DNA of 64,000 nt, taken from assembly GCA_965228775.1 (NCBI GenBank), contig OZ245840.1, positions 5,248,188-5,312,187 on the forward strand, in the 5' to 3' direction. The position numbers and the translations under genes were made by a program. The notes beneath the pieces were generated by a model. It was not told where the DNA came from. It ran no database searches and was given only the letters and a program-made list of their open reading frames with translations. Of the stretch, positions 52,239 through 61,737 are shown piece by piece. Positions within the stretch are counted from its first letter, which is position 1, and each line of letters begins with the position of its first letter. This stretch comes from JANQMY01 sp965228775 (GTDB lineage: Bacteria > Pseudomonadota > Alphaproteobacteria > JANQMY01).

Positions 52239-53006
52239 TTACGATCGTGCCTGTCCGGCATGTCGAACCGCCGCGGCGATCCATTGCGTCAATCCTTCTC
52301 CATGCTGATCAATGTTGGCGGCGAACCTTTCATCCGCTTCCCACATATCCGCTAACCCAGCATGCATCTGAGGCGTAAGCGGGTAGAACCATCGGTTGAT
52401 ATGCTGGCGATGACGTTCGGCAATCGCATGGGCCTCGATGCTGTCCGGGGCGACCCCCGCGTTCATTGCGCCGGCGCCGTCCTTCCAGATGGCGTCTGCT
52501 TCGGCTTTGATCGCTTTCCATTCCGCCTCGCCATAGTTTGATGTGCGCCGCTGACTTTCCTGGTAGGCGTCCGTATCGCCCCATTTCTCCGCGGCTTCTT
52601 CTTCATAATCGGCGGGATCAAACCCGTCGAAAATCTTCTTTAGATCTGTGGTCATATGCTCATCCTTTGCGTTCAAGGTTTCGAGCGCAGCATCAATAGA
52701 CGCGATCATGCGATGCGTATCCGACAGGCGGTCCACCAAAGCGGATCGCTGACGGGTCAAGGCGGTGGTAAAGTCGAATGCCGGGTCATCCAGAGACCGC
52801 TTGATGTCCTCTAGGGGCATGCCGAGGGAGCGGTTGATGAGAACTTGCTGTAGACGCAGCAAGTCCTCCTCCGTATACGTGCGATAACCATTGGCCGTCC
52901 GCTCCGGAACAAGCAGACCGATCTCGTCATAGTAATGAAGTGTCCGGATCGACACATGAGCAATCCTGGCCACTTCCTTGACTTTATATGTTCTGCGCTT
53001 CGTCAT
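52239..53006 (-). CDS. MerR-family regulator with TipAS-type drug-binding domain
   Basis: 255 residues. N-terminal MerR DNA-binding domain (YKVKEVARIAHVSIRTLHYYDEIGLL), coiled coil, then a TipAS domain (WGDTDAYQESQRRTSNYGEAEW...) that in TipAL binds thiopeptide antibiotics. Start ATG 53006; GTG 53027 is possible. The promoter just upstream places the transcript start close to this ATG, so the mRNA may be leaderless. It is convergent with the ClbS-like gene. Confidence 0.93.
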   Translation of the reverse strand: MTKRRTYKVKEVARIAHVSIRTLHYYDEIGLLVPERTANGYRTYTEEDLLRLQQVLINRSLGMPLEDIKRSLDDPAFDFTTALTRQRSALVDRLSDTHRMIASIDAALETLNAKDEHMTTDLKKIFDGFDPADYEEEAAEKWGDTDAYQESQRRTSNYGEAEWKAIKAEADAIWKDGAGAMNAGVAPDSIEAHAIAERHRQHINRWFYPLTPQMHAGLADMWEADERFAANIDQHGEGLTQWIAAAVRHAGQARS

Positions 53007-53012
53007 GAGCTT

Positions 53013-53043
53013 GTTCTGCACCCTCACGCCGCGTGAGAGTCAA
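53013..53043 (-). promoter_or_regulatory. MerR-type autoregulated promoter
   Basis: On the minus strand: TTGACT, 19-base spacer with the dyad CTCACGC-GG-CGTGAGGG, then CAGAAC as a poor -10. The long spacer is the MerR-family mark. The expected start of transcription falls at about 53006. Confidence 0.7.
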
Positions 53044-53261
53044 GCGACGTACCTGGCATGACCGAGGCATTCGGGCGTCTAAAGTGGCCAAGGATCGGAA
53101 ATGTCTACTTTGCAGCTGGATAGAAGATTACGTTCTCGGACCATTTGGGTCGCAACTGATGATTGTTATAACAGTTTACATTCATTCTGTGATAGTACAC
53201 AATTTTGTTCCTGGGAGAAAAACAAAAGGCGCACGCCTGAATAAAGTAGGGGAACATAGTG

Positions 53262-53813
53262 ATGCCAAAACACTTTTTCATCAGTGTGCTTATGACGTCG
53301 TTACTACTTGTGGCGTCCTGCGCTTCGCCATACGGCGATACGATCTTTGGTGGAGTTACTGCGACACGGATCGATGAAAGAACGCTACGTGTCAATGCAA
53401 GGGGTAATCAGTATACATCATTCGAGAGAGTTCGGGATTTTGTCTTGCTGAAGGCGGCGGAAGAAACGATCGCTGCCGGCTATGGCCATTTTCAGATTTT
53501 AGACGCACGGGAGTATGAGAGAACATCGAGCTATACGACGCCACGATCGTCCAGCAGCACCACAACCGCATCCGTCTATGGCTCGGGAAACTATGTGTAC
53601 GGAACAGCGAATACAAATACACAATATTATGGCGGGCAGACATATGTTATCTCCCGGCCGAATGCGAGCGCCGTCGTCACGATGTATCCGGGACGGAAGC
53701 CTTCTAATGCGCCGGCAGGCGTCTATGATGCCAAGGAAGTGATAAAGTTTCTTGGCCCGAAATACATGAAGGAAAAGAAAGAAGAGCAGGAGGAGAAGGG
53801 CGGCGCCGGATAA
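53262..53813 (+). CDS. CC0125/CC1285-type lipoprotein
   Basis: 183 residues. Lipobox LLVASC gives a lipid anchor. The conserved core FGGVTATRIDERTLRVNARGNQYTSFERVRDFVLLKAAEETIAAGYGHF is shared by a family common in Alphaproteobacteria. A Ser/Thr/Tyr-rich middle and a Lys/Glu-rich end (KEKKEEQEEK) follow. TAGGGGAA precedes ATG 53262; GTG 53259 also possible. Function unknown. Confidence 0.88.
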   Translation: MPKHFFISVLMTSLLLVASCASPYGDTIFGGVTATRIDERTLRVNARGNQYTSFERVRDFVLLKAAEETIAAGYGHFQILDAREYERTSSYTTPRSSSSTTTASVYGSGNYVYGTANTNTQYYGGQTYVISRPNASAVVTMYPGRKPSNAPAGVYDAKEVIKFLGPKYMKEKKEEQEEKGGAG

Positions 53814-53838
53814 ACCCAATCGCTTGATTTCCTTTGCG

Positions 53839-53866
53839 GGGCGGGGCCAGCAAGACCCGCCCTTTT
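53839..53866 (+). terminator. Terminator of the lipoprotein gene
   Basis: GGGCGGG, ten-base loop, CCCGCCC, then TTTT. Confidence 0.85.
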
Positions 53867-54196
53867 GCGTTCTTTGGAAAGCTAGGGGGCCTCTCATCCG
53901 GCAATCGAGTATGCAAGTGATATCGATGTGATCCATTTTGCTGTTGAGGAGGCGCGTTCCATTGGGAAAAAAGAGATACTAGCCATCTTGTTCAAGCTGA
54001 CTCGTAGGTGATCTGGACAACATGACTGATTTTGTACGTTCTGCGCCCTCAAGCAGCGAGAGGTTCAAGTGTCTCTTCGCCATAGATGTTCGGTTCGTGA
54101 GCTTCTTCACAAGAGTTGCACTAGTAATAAGTGGAGAATGTCGACGTCAGACGTTGAGAGGTCTGTTCGGGAAAATATTGGGTTTGAGTGGGCAAT
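53867..54196. other. Intergenic region before the M15 peptidase
   Basis: About 330 bases. One plus-strand frame from 54022 is open but has no protein character and overlaps the peptidase gene. No repeat or RNA seen. Confidence 0.45.
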
Positions 54197-54667
54197 ATGA
54201 AACTCTCCGAAAACTTTACTCTTCAAGAGTTGACGCGGTCACAAGCGGCAACACGCCACAACATTGATAATATACCAGGGCCGGTGGAATTGGAGAACTT
54301 AAAAGCGTTAGTGACGAACATTCTCCAGCCCTTGCGGGACATGCTGCAGAAGCCAATCAATGTAAGCTCTGGTTACCGTTCGCCTGAGTTGAACGAGATT
54401 ATTCGCGGTGCGAAAGAGAGCCAGCATATGCATGGGCAGGCCGCCGATATCGAGTGTTTCGGAGTGAACAATTACGCGTTGGCAAAGACGATCTACGATC
54501 ACTTTGTTTATGATCAGCTCATTCTCGAATTTTACTCACCGGAAACGGGAGGGCCGAATTCCGGTTGGATCCATGTATCCTATGTGCGCATTGGCGAGAA
54601 TCGCGGCGATACGCTCCGTGCACGAAAGGTTGAGGGAAAGACGAAATACTCAGAACTTCAGTTCTAG
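54197..54667 (+). CDS. M15-family peptidase (D-Ala-D-Ala carboxypeptidase/endolysin-like)
   Basis: 156 residues. MKLSENFTLQELTRSQAA and INVSSGYRSPELNEIIRGAKESQHMHGQAADIE are the Peptidase_M15_3 pattern; zinc ligands are H and D in HMHGQAAD and H in WIHVSY. These enzymes cut peptidoglycan cross-links and are common as phage lysins and in prophages. Start ATG 54197; a GTG 9 bases upstream is possible. It lies 12 bases before a membrane-protein gene. Confidence 0.9.
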   Translation: MKLSENFTLQELTRSQAATRHNIDNIPGPVELENLKALVTNILQPLRDMLQKPINVSSGYRSPELNEIIRGAKESQHMHGQAADIECFGVNNYALAKTIYDHFVYDQLILEFYSPETGGPNSGWIHVSYVRIGENRGDTLRARKVEGKTKYSELQF

Positions 54668-54679
54668 GGGGCGGGGGAG

Positions 54680-55816
54680 ATGTCAGACAGAGGTGACCAA
54701 CCTGTGGACGACCGCAAAAACAGTCAGGCCGGGTCTGCAAGGGTTGCCAGCGTCGCCAGCGTTGCCAATCCGGTTTTTCAAATCCTTCACCTTGTTGCAA
54801 TTGTGATACTCATTTTTGTAGCCGCAAACTCTGTCATTGAGTTGGCGGCTAGGGTTTCCACCAAGGCATTTCTGCAAAATCATATAAACTCGACGAATGA
54901 GACGATCGCGTCTTCCTTGAGTGCGATAGATGGGTTGGCGAGCACCTTAGGTAACTATAAACGGCCTGAAGCTTTTCTATTACAAGAAGCGACTTCTGAT
55001 GAGCTTCTTGGGGCCGGGCAAGCTCAATACGATCTTATTCGTTCCTCTAGCGATCAATTATCTAAGGTATCCAAGAGCATTGAATTAGAGCAGGGGCGGC
55101 AAAGGGAATTCGTTCGACTATTGAATTCGCTATCTGCGCTGGAATTTTCGGGGTCGGATGGAACGGACCTGACCGTCGCACTGATACAGCGTGAGATTGG
55201 GCAACTATCTGAATATGGGCCGGAAAAGACCTCGAATAAGACACCGGACGATTCAAAAGATGCGAACGGGCTTTTAGACTTCGTCGGCTTGGCTAACCTT
55301 CTTGATGCCTTAAGTGGCTATCGAAGCGATATGTTGCTTATGATTACAGTGGTGACTTGTGGCGCTTTAGGAACCGCGATAGCTGGCATGCGCGATTCAT
55401 TAGGCACAGAAACGCCTTTCCGGACTCGGGTTCCGATTAATCCAAATGCAGCGGATGGAGGAAACGCGGCGGCGAATGCGCAGGATTCAGTCGCAACGAC
55501 AGCCTTTTTGTTGGCCAGGAGCACGCGCGGCAATGTGGCTGTATTTGCACGGCTAGGTCTAGGCGCGGCCGCAGGCTTCGTCGTTTTCTTGGCATTGAAA
55601 GGCGGTAAATTCCTTTTTGTCGTAGAGTTTGCCGACGGAAACACACCAATCAATCCTTTCGCCAGTGCATTTGCCGGAATTTTGACAGGATTGTTTACGG
55701 AACGGGCCTATCAGTTTCTTTCGAGGCTAATCCAACGGGCCGAAGACGAGTTCTTTGGTAAGGATAGGCAAGGGACGAATACTCCTCAGCAAGCTCCTAA
55801 CCCACCGGCCGGTTAG
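54680..55816 (+). CDS. Unrecognised membrane protein partner of the M15 peptidase
   Basis: 378 residues. One N-terminal membrane helix (FQILHLVAIVILIFVAANSVIE), a helical soluble part with a possible coiled coil (about 65-180), a second helix (MLLMITVVTCGALGTAIAG) and two more near 295-345. The C-terminus is polar and Pro/Gln-rich. No domain recognised. GGGGGAGATG precedes the start. The gene follows the peptidase by 12 bases, so the two probably act together at the cell envelope. Confidence 0.72.
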   Translation: MSDRGDQPVDDRKNSQAGSARVASVASVANPVFQILHLVAIVILIFVAANSVIELAARVSTKAFLQNHINSTNETIASSLSAIDGLASTLGNYKRPEAFLLQEATSDELLGAGQAQYDLIRSSSDQLSKVSKSIELEQGRQREFVRLLNSLSALEFSGSDGTDLTVALIQREIGQLSEYGPEKTSNKTPDDSKDANGLLDFVGLANLLDALSGYRSDMLLMITVVTCGALGTAIAGMRDSLGTETPFRTRVPINPNAADGGNAAANAQDSVATTAFLLARSTRGNVAVFARLGLGAAAGFVVFLALKGGKFLFVVEFADGNTPINPFASAFAGILTGLFTERAYQFLSRLIQRAEDEFFGKDRQGTNTPQQAPNPPAG

Positions 55817-56385
55817 GACCAAGTATTGAAAGTAAACGGTACAATGAGCTTTGTAATTCTGACTAAATCCTCATTGTGTTTCGCGTTGTTGATCATGCGG
55901 ATGGATTAGTAAACTCCGACTACTGATCACTAGGGCTTCATTTTTCTATCAGATGTAGGTCATCTCGTCGTTCGACAAAGTCTTACGCTTGTTGGGACCG
56001 CGGACTTCATTTGTAAGGGATTACATCCGCATTTGTGCAGCCTTGCGCTCGGCCTAGGTGTTGAGTGCGCATAGTTTCTGGCGGAGACGCAACCTTTCTG
56101 CGTATCGCCATTCCTGGGCATAAGCTGTTCGCCAAGTGCTCTATATTCTTGCCTTGCATGATGTCTGGAAAAGCGACCGTCAATCGGTGAGCTTAGGGGA
56201 ACGGCGCGCCGACTGTCATTATCACGCCAAAAAGCGTAAGGTAGACTGCGAAGAAACACGCGAGCTTTCTCGATTCTCCCCGAAGAGGGGTAATCGTGCC
56301 CCGTATGTATCATCCTGACAAGTAACCGACCTGTTCATCAAGTGCGGCTTACCTCGTATTTGTAAGGATAACGAGTGGACTCCAA
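55817..56385. other. Gene-free, AT-rich stretch
   Basis: About 570 bases with no accepted gene. A minus-strand frame (55960-56313) is open but rich in Arg, Ser and Cys and looks non-coding or decayed. No repeats with other parts of the window noticed. Confidence 0.5.
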
Positions 56386-57072
56386 ATGAACGAGCCGAAA
56401 TTCAGCCAACACCCAATTTATAAGAACTTTTCGCTCTTTTTACTGTTGTTCACCATCGTTACCCTCATTCCTCACTACGAGGAAGTGGTTGACGCTGACC
56501 TTCCTGTGCGTACCAGCCTCATCATACATGGCGCTCTCTTTCTTGGCTGGTACATCCTTTTTTATGTGCAGTCGCTTCTGGTCAGTCGCGGAAGTATTGT
56601 CGTGCACCAGAGGCTCGGCATGCTAAGTCTGGTTCTGGGTGTAGCTCTACTCGTGAGTGGCGTTGAGCTGTTGTTGAGCGTGATGAGGTCTAACGACTTA
56701 TCGAGAACGAGCTTTGTCTGGGGAATAGTTCATACGACGCTTTTCTTCTTTGCTTCGTTCGTGCTTGCACTGCTAAATAGAAAAAATTCGCATGCGCACA
56801 AAAGGCTAATGGCCCTTGCATCGCTAAGTATGATTTCGGCTTCGGTGACGAGAGTTGCGTATCTGCCAATAGTGCCCATTGACGGAACGGCCTTTACTCT
56901 TCTGTCGACATATGCCGTTCTCGCAGTACCCATCATTATTGATAGGGTTCGATTTGGAGCCATCCACCCCGTTCTGATGTGGGGCATTCCTTTTTACATC
57001 GCTACTCAAATAGTTTTCGTGGCTGTTTTGCCGAACACAGAACTCGGTCGTCAGTTGGCTTTTCCGTTCTAG
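56386..57072 (+). CDS. Seven-helix membrane protein of unknown function
   Basis: 228 residues with about seven membrane segments. His residues occur in IIHGALFLGWYILFYVQSLLV, VHQRLGMLSLVLG, VHTTLFFFASFVLAL and AHKRLMALASL, a spacing seen in haem- or quinone-linked membrane families, though no haem binding can be claimed. Stands alone. Confidence 0.75.
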   Translation: MNEPKFSQHPIYKNFSLFLLLFTIVTLIPHYEEVVDADLPVRTSLIIHGALFLGWYILFYVQSLLVSRGSIVVHQRLGMLSLVLGVALLVSGVELLLSVMRSNDLSRTSFVWGIVHTTLFFFASFVLALLNRKNSHAHKRLMALASLSMISASVTRVAYLPIVPIDGTAFTLLSTYAVLAVPIIIDRVRFGAIHPVLMWGIPFYIATQIVFVAVLPNTELGRQLAFPF

Positions 57073-57297
57073 GTTGCCTTGTTCGGTAGCGCGCAGAGCA
57101 GACTCTCGTCACTGTCGTTTCTTACTCAAAAAGAGTAAAGTGGGGTCGAGATAATGAAGGCGAATTTTTCGCAAACGTTCCCCATTAGGGGGTATGGGCG
57201 TGAAAAATTGGATGAACCCCATGCGCCCATGGTTTACGCCTGGGCGTGACGGCAACGGAGAACAAGAATATGGAAACGGCCAGGCGGGAGAGAAGAG

Positions 57298-58164
57298 ATG
57301 ATTGAGGCGCTCGATCACATCATTATTGCGGTGAAAGACGTTGAGGCCGCCGAGAAGGCTTATGAGGCGATCTTGGGGCGTACGGCGTCCTGGGAAGGCG
57401 GTCATCCGGAATACGGCACACGAAATGTGCTGTTTCGCTTGGACAATACATATCTGGAACTTTTGGCGCCTGACGGCGACAGCGAATTTGCGAATTTGCT
57501 GCGCAATAAGATCGAAGAAGGCGGCGAGGGCCCCATGGGGCTTGCTTTCGGCACAAACAATGCGGATCAAACCGTCGAAATGCTGGAGGCCGCCGGTCTG
57601 CACCCTCAGACCCCCGCACCTGGCACTGGGGTCGACCGCCGCAGTGGCGCGACCCGCCAATGGCGCAATGTGATGCTGCCGGGCCACCGCGTAGGTGGTC
57701 TGTTCATGTTCGCGATCGAACATGAGAGCCCGCCGGATACACTGCCGCTTGTGGAGCCCCACGACACCGGAGGCGGTGCCATTCACGCGGTCGATCATGT
57801 GGTGATCCAAACGCAAGACCCGGAAGCGGCAAAGTCCTTATACGGAGAAGAAGGGCTGGGCCTGCGCCTGGCGCTGGATCAGACCGTGGAGAAATGGGGT
57901 GGCCGCATGCTGTTCTTCCGTGTCGGTGGCTTGACCGTGGAAGTGGTGGGCAAGGAAACCTCGGGCGAGGTGCATGACAAACCCACGCATAGTTTTTGGG
58001 GCATTGCGTATAAGGTGGAAGATATTGAGGCCGCCCATGCGCGCTTGTTGGCGTCGGGCGTCGACGTGTCGGAAGTGCGCACCGGCCGCAAGGAAGGCAC
58101 GCGCGTCGCGACCATCAAGAGCCACACCCATGGCGTGCCCACATTGCTGATCGGACCGGCTTGA
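57298..58164 (+). CDS. Two-domain VOC family protein
   Basis: 288 residues with two VOC modules: EALDHIIIAVKDVEAAEKAYEAILGR at the start and AVDHVVIQTQDPEAAKSLYGEEGLGL from about residue 160. Putative metal ligands are His7, Glu57 (TYLELL) and His163. The linker holds GTGVDRRSGATRQWRNVMLPG. The domain pair resembles glyoxalase-like proteins that cover the active site with a second module. GGGAGAGAAG precedes the ATG. Substrate unknown. Confidence 0.9.
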   Translation: MIEALDHIIIAVKDVEAAEKAYEAILGRTASWEGGHPEYGTRNVLFRLDNTYLELLAPDGDSEFANLLRNKIEEGGEGPMGLAFGTNNADQTVEMLEAAGLHPQTPAPGTGVDRRSGATRQWRNVMLPGHRVGGLFMFAIEHESPPDTLPLVEPHDTGGGAIHAVDHVVIQTQDPEAAKSLYGEEGLGLRLALDQTVEKWGGRMLFFRVGGLTVEVVGKETSGEVHDKPTHSFWGIAYKVEDIEAAHARLLASGVDVSEVRTGRKEGTRVATIKSHTHGVPTLLIGPA

Positions 58165-58210
58165 TAAACCAGCGAGGGAGAGAAAGTGAAAGGAGAGATT
58201 GCCGCGACTG

Positions 58211-59560
58211 TTATTTCTCGCTGAACGACTGGGAAAAGCCGCGATACACAGGCTTGAGCAAGTAATCCAGAATGGATTTCTCGCCGGTGATGATGTTCGC
58301 TTGCACGGTCATGCCCGGCAGAACTTTGTTCGTTTGCGGATCGTCACCGACAAAGTTCTTCTCCAGTACTACGATTGCACGGTAATATGTTTCGCCTTGA
58401 TCGGTCTGGAAGGTGGAGGCGGAGATCCGGTCGAGCGTGCCCTTGATGCTGCCGAACGTGGCGAAATCGTAAGAATTCAGCCGCACATCCACTTCTTGAC
58501 CCACATAGACCTGGCCCACAAATTGTGGCGGCAATTGAGCCTCCACCACCAATTCTTGGCCGGTAGGGACGATTTCCAGAAGCGTTTGGCCGGGCTGAAT
58601 TACAGCGTTGATCGCATTCACCGCCAAGCCTTTGACGATACCGTCAATAGGGGCCCGAATGTCCGTACGCGACGCGCGGGCCTCGGCGCGCTTGATGGCT
58701 TCTTTCGTTTCAGCGAGTTCACCGGAGAGTTCGCCAATTTCCGCCAGAACGTCTGTCTGCGTCTTATTTTGAAATTCCAGGACGCGGGTCTCAGCCTCAA
58801 TTATTGCTTCATCGGAACGGCGCAATTGGTCTTTGGTTTCGTTGATGTCCGTTGCGGCTTGAGCGTGCTGACGCTGAATGTCCAGAAGCGCCAGCCGAGT
58901 GGTCAAACCATCATCGTAGAGTTTTTGACGTGTCGCCAGTTCCTCATCCAGAAGTTTCTTGTCTTCCTGAGTGGATACAAGACGGTTCTTGAGACGCCGG
59001 TTTTCGGCTATCTGCTGTTCCAACTGCGCTTCAAACACCGCCTTTTGGCTGGCCGTGTTCTTGACTTGCGTCTTGTACAAGGCCAACTGGTCGATTTTCA
59101 GATTGAAATAGCTGTCGACGACCGCGTCGAAGTCCGGCTGGCGGCCTTCGATCAAAGCTCGGTTGCGCTCCAGTTCCAATTCGGCTTTGGCCGCCCGTAC
59201 ACGCAATTGTTCCAGCTCTGCTTCCACATCGACCGGCGACAATTGAATGAGGCGCGTGCCGGCAGCAACCACATCGCCGTTACGCACGTGAATTTCCTGG
59301 ACGATGCCGCCTTCCAAATGCTGAACGGCCTGGATCGACCCTGCAGGCGTGATTTGCCCGGTGGCGGACGCCACTTGGTCTACGCGGGTAATGCCGGCCC
59401 AAATCAGCGCGAGGAAAACAAGGGCGCACATGACGAAACTTGCCGTGCTCAGAATATGAGGCGGCTCAGTTTCTTCCAGCTCAATAGACTGGACCAGAAA
59501 GCGCGACTGGGCCGCTTGCTGGGCTGTCAGGTCCTTCGCCTCTTTGAACTTCTGCAACAT
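58211..59560 (-). CDS. Type I secretion membrane fusion protein (HlyD family)
   Basis: 449 residues. One N-terminal membrane helix (ILSTASFVMCALVFLALIWAGITRV), a lipoyl-like domain (GSIQAVQHLEGGIVQEIHVRNGDVVAAG), a long coiled-coil hairpin (about 110-290) and the closing beta domain ending near VYRGFSQSF. It links the ABC exporter to a TolC-like outer-membrane channel, which is not in the window. ATG 59560 is chosen; a GTG just before it is possible. It lies 23 bases after the ABC gene. Confidence 0.94.
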   Translation of the reverse strand: MLQKFKEAKDLTAQQAAQSRFLVQSIELEETEPPHILSTASFVMCALVFLALIWAGITRVDQVASATGQITPAGSIQAVQHLEGGIVQEIHVRNGDVVAAGTRLIQLSPVDVEAELEQLRVRAAKAELELERNRALIEGRQPDFDAVVDSYFNLKIDQLALYKTQVKNTASQKAVFEAQLEQQIAENRRLKNRLVSTQEDKKLLDEELATRQKLYDDGLTTRLALLDIQRQHAQAATDINETKDQLRRSDEAIIEAETRVLEFQNKTQTDVLAEIGELSGELAETKEAIKRAEARASRTDIRAPIDGIVKGLAVNAINAVIQPGQTLLEIVPTGQELVVEAQLPPQFVGQVYVGQEVDVRLNSYDFATFGSIKGTLDRISASTFQTDQGETYYRAIVVLEKNFVGDDPQTNKVLPGMTVQANIITGEKSILDYLLKPVYRGFSQSFSEK

Positions 59561-59583
59561 CACGGGCGTTTCGACACCTTTTA

Positions 59584-61737
59584 CTACGGCTGCAAGACAC
59601 TTGCGAAAGCGAGCGCTTGGTCTCCCGGGCCTGTGTACTCGATAAATCCGCGATGCAGAACGATTACCTTGTCTGCCAAGCGAATGTGGCTTGGCCTATG
59701 GCTTACCATGACAATGGTAATTTTACCTTTAAGGTTACCAAGCAGGTCCATCAGCATCTTGTCGCCATCATGGTCGAGAGACGTTGCAGGTTCGTCCAAA
59801 AGCAGGATCTTTGCGTCGCGCGTTAATGCCCTGGCAATAATCAGCCGTTGGACGAAGCCTGTCGGTAACTGTTTGATAAGGCTGTCGCCGACGCGCGTGT
59901 TGAAGCCGTCCGGCAAATCCTTAATCACATCCCAGGCCCCGGTGAGCTTCGTAACTTCTTCAAGCCTTTCGTCGCTGGCGGTCGGATCCGCGAGGCGCAG
60001 ATTTTGAGCAATCGTGCCATAGAAAAGATCTGCACCCTGAGGGACATAGGCGATCTGCCGGCGCAGAGCCACTGGATCGGCTTGCCGCAGATCCAGACCG
60101 TCAATCGCAATAGCGCCGCCTTGAGGCTGATAGAGGCCGACGATCAGCTTCAGGATTGTCGATTTGCCGGAGCCATTCGGGCCGATAATGCTGACGAATT
60201 CGCCCGCTTCGGCGGTAAACTGCGCACCGATCAGGGCTGGGTCCGTATCTGCGGAATAGCGGAAACTGACGCGGTTAAAGTCGACCTTGCCTTCGAATTC
60301 CCGAGACATAAGCGACGAACGATCGATCTGCCGTTCCGGACGCATGGTCATCAGCTGGTTAATCTGGCCGACCGACTTGCGGATATCGTCAAAGCGCGTA
60401 TAGGCGAGGAATGCCGCATGGAAGGGCGACAGCACGCGCCACACCAAAGCCATGGTGGCGATGAGAGCGCCAATGGTCATGTTGCCGGCCAAGACGGACA
60501 GTACGCCGAAGCCGAGAACCGCCACTGCGGAAACTGTGGTCATGGCCTGGGTAACGGTCTGCATGGTCGCGGAGCGTTGCGCCGATTTCAGCTGAGCGGC
60601 CACGGTCTGCGACGACAACAGCCGATATCGTTCGCGCCATACATCTTCCACAGCCGCTGCCTTGATCGTCCGTAAATGCTGCGTGGCTTCGATCAGGAAA
60701 GACTGCCTTTCTATGGCGGCTTTGCCGGCTTCGTGGTTCAGATATTGCGTGCGCGGCAAGTAGATGGCGCCAAACACCAGCAAGACCACAATCATGACAA
60801 CCGGCACCAACGCGATCGGTCCGGCAAGAATGCCGATAATCGCAATGAACATCAGGCTGAATGGCAAGTCCAGCATGGTTTGAGCCAGCGGTCCGGTAAA
60901 GAAATCTCTGACGGATTCGAACTGCTTGATCCTGGATATCTGTGCGCTCACGCTCGATCGTTCAGTGAAAGCAGGAGGCAGAGACAGTATCCGGCTAAGG
61001 GTTTCAGCCCCCAGAAGATAATCAATACGTCCGGCGGTCACGCCCAGAAGCTGAGCTTTCAATGTCCGGAGGATCAGGTCCGCGCCCAAGACCACAACAA
61101 TGCCCGCCAGAAGATAGGGCAGGGTGCCCACGGATCCATTGCCGATCACCTTGTCGTAAACCGTCATCACGAAGAGTGGTACGGTCGCCGAGAGGAGGTT
61201 GATGGTCAAAGTCATCAACAAGAGATGAAAAATGATCTGACGAAAGCGGATCAGTGTGCGCTGAAACCAGCTGATCGACTGTGCACCGAATTGAGTGGTT
61301 GTGTCGATCTGGGTAAACAAATAGGCGGTGCCGCTGCGCTTTGTTTCGTCGATAGTGACTTCGAACTGATCGCCTTGGTCAATGACTGTCAGCACATCGT
61401 CATTGCGCTCCAGAACCACATAGGCCTTGTGCTGATCGTCATCTTCAACGAACAAGCAGGGGCACAGGCGTGCATCGATCTGTGCCAGCGACATTTTGTG
61501 CGGCGTGCTTTCGAAGCCAAGCAGAACCAATACGTTTCGCAGATCGATAAGATCAAAACTATCCGCGAAATGGGGAATGGCCTCGGCCACATCCCTCAAA
61601 TCGCCTTGCCAATGAAGGGCCTTCAAAAGAGGCATCAGGGTTGCCGCGAACGGAGACGCGGCGCTGAAGGCATCGGCATTCTTGATGTTCAGCAAAGGGC
61701 TTTGGGCTGGCGTGATTTTTTCTGCAGCGTCACCCAT
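59584..61737 (-). CDS. Type I secretion ABC subunit with degenerate C39-like domain
   Basis: 717 residues. N-terminal C39-like domain (about 30-150) lacks the catalytic Cys/His, as in RTX exporters. Then six membrane helices and an ATPase domain: Walker A GPNGSGKST, Walker B ILLLDEPATSLD with the catalytic Glu, and H-loop VSHRP. The signature motif is LPTGFVQR instead of LSGGQ. The ATG at 61737 shares its A with the stop of the upstream ABC gene, so synthesis is coupled. It probably forms a heterodimer with that protein. Confidence 0.93.
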   Translation of the reverse strand: MGDAAEKITPAQSPLLNIKNADAFSAASPFAATLMPLLKALHWQGDLRDVAEAIPHFADSFDLIDLRNVLVLLGFESTPHKMSLAQIDARLCPCLFVEDDDQHKAYVVLERNDDVLTVIDQGDQFEVTIDETKRSGTAYLFTQIDTTTQFGAQSISWFQRTLIRFRQIIFHLLLMTLTINLLSATVPLFVMTVYDKVIGNGSVGTLPYLLAGIVVVLGADLILRTLKAQLLGVTAGRIDYLLGAETLSRILSLPPAFTERSSVSAQISRIKQFESVRDFFTGPLAQTMLDLPFSLMFIAIIGILAGPIALVPVVMIVVLLVFGAIYLPRTQYLNHEAGKAAIERQSFLIEATQHLRTIKAAAVEDVWRERYRLLSSQTVAAQLKSAQRSATMQTVTQAMTTVSAVAVLGFGVLSVLAGNMTIGALIATMALVWRVLSPFHAAFLAYTRFDDIRKSVGQINQLMTMRPERQIDRSSLMSREFEGKVDFNRVSFRYSADTDPALIGAQFTAEAGEFVSIIGPNGSGKSTILKLIVGLYQPQGGAIAIDGLDLRQADPVALRRQIAYVPQGADLFYGTIAQNLRLADPTASDERLEEVTKLTGAWDVIKDLPDGFNTRVGDSLIKQLPTGFVQRLIIARALTRDAKILLLDEPATSLDHDGDKMLMDLLGNLKGKITIVMVSHRPSHIRLADKVIVLHRGFIEYTGPGDQALAFASVLQP

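Noticed and set aside
54022..54267. Plus-strand frame of 81 codons
   Set aside because: Overlaps the M15 peptidase gene in another frame and has no recognisable protein character.
55960..56313. Minus-strand open frame of 117 codons
   Set aside because: Composition rich in Arg, Ser and Cys, no hydrophobic core pattern and no ribosome site; more likely non-coding or decayed DNA.
57109..57816. Minus-strand frame of 235 codons
   Set aside because: Antisense to the well-supported two-domain VOC gene.
58199..60007. Very long plus-strand frame opposite the HlyD and ABC genes
   Set aside because: It is the mirror of two firmly identified genes and has no own motifs; the same holds for the frames at 60676-61851 and 61776-63575.
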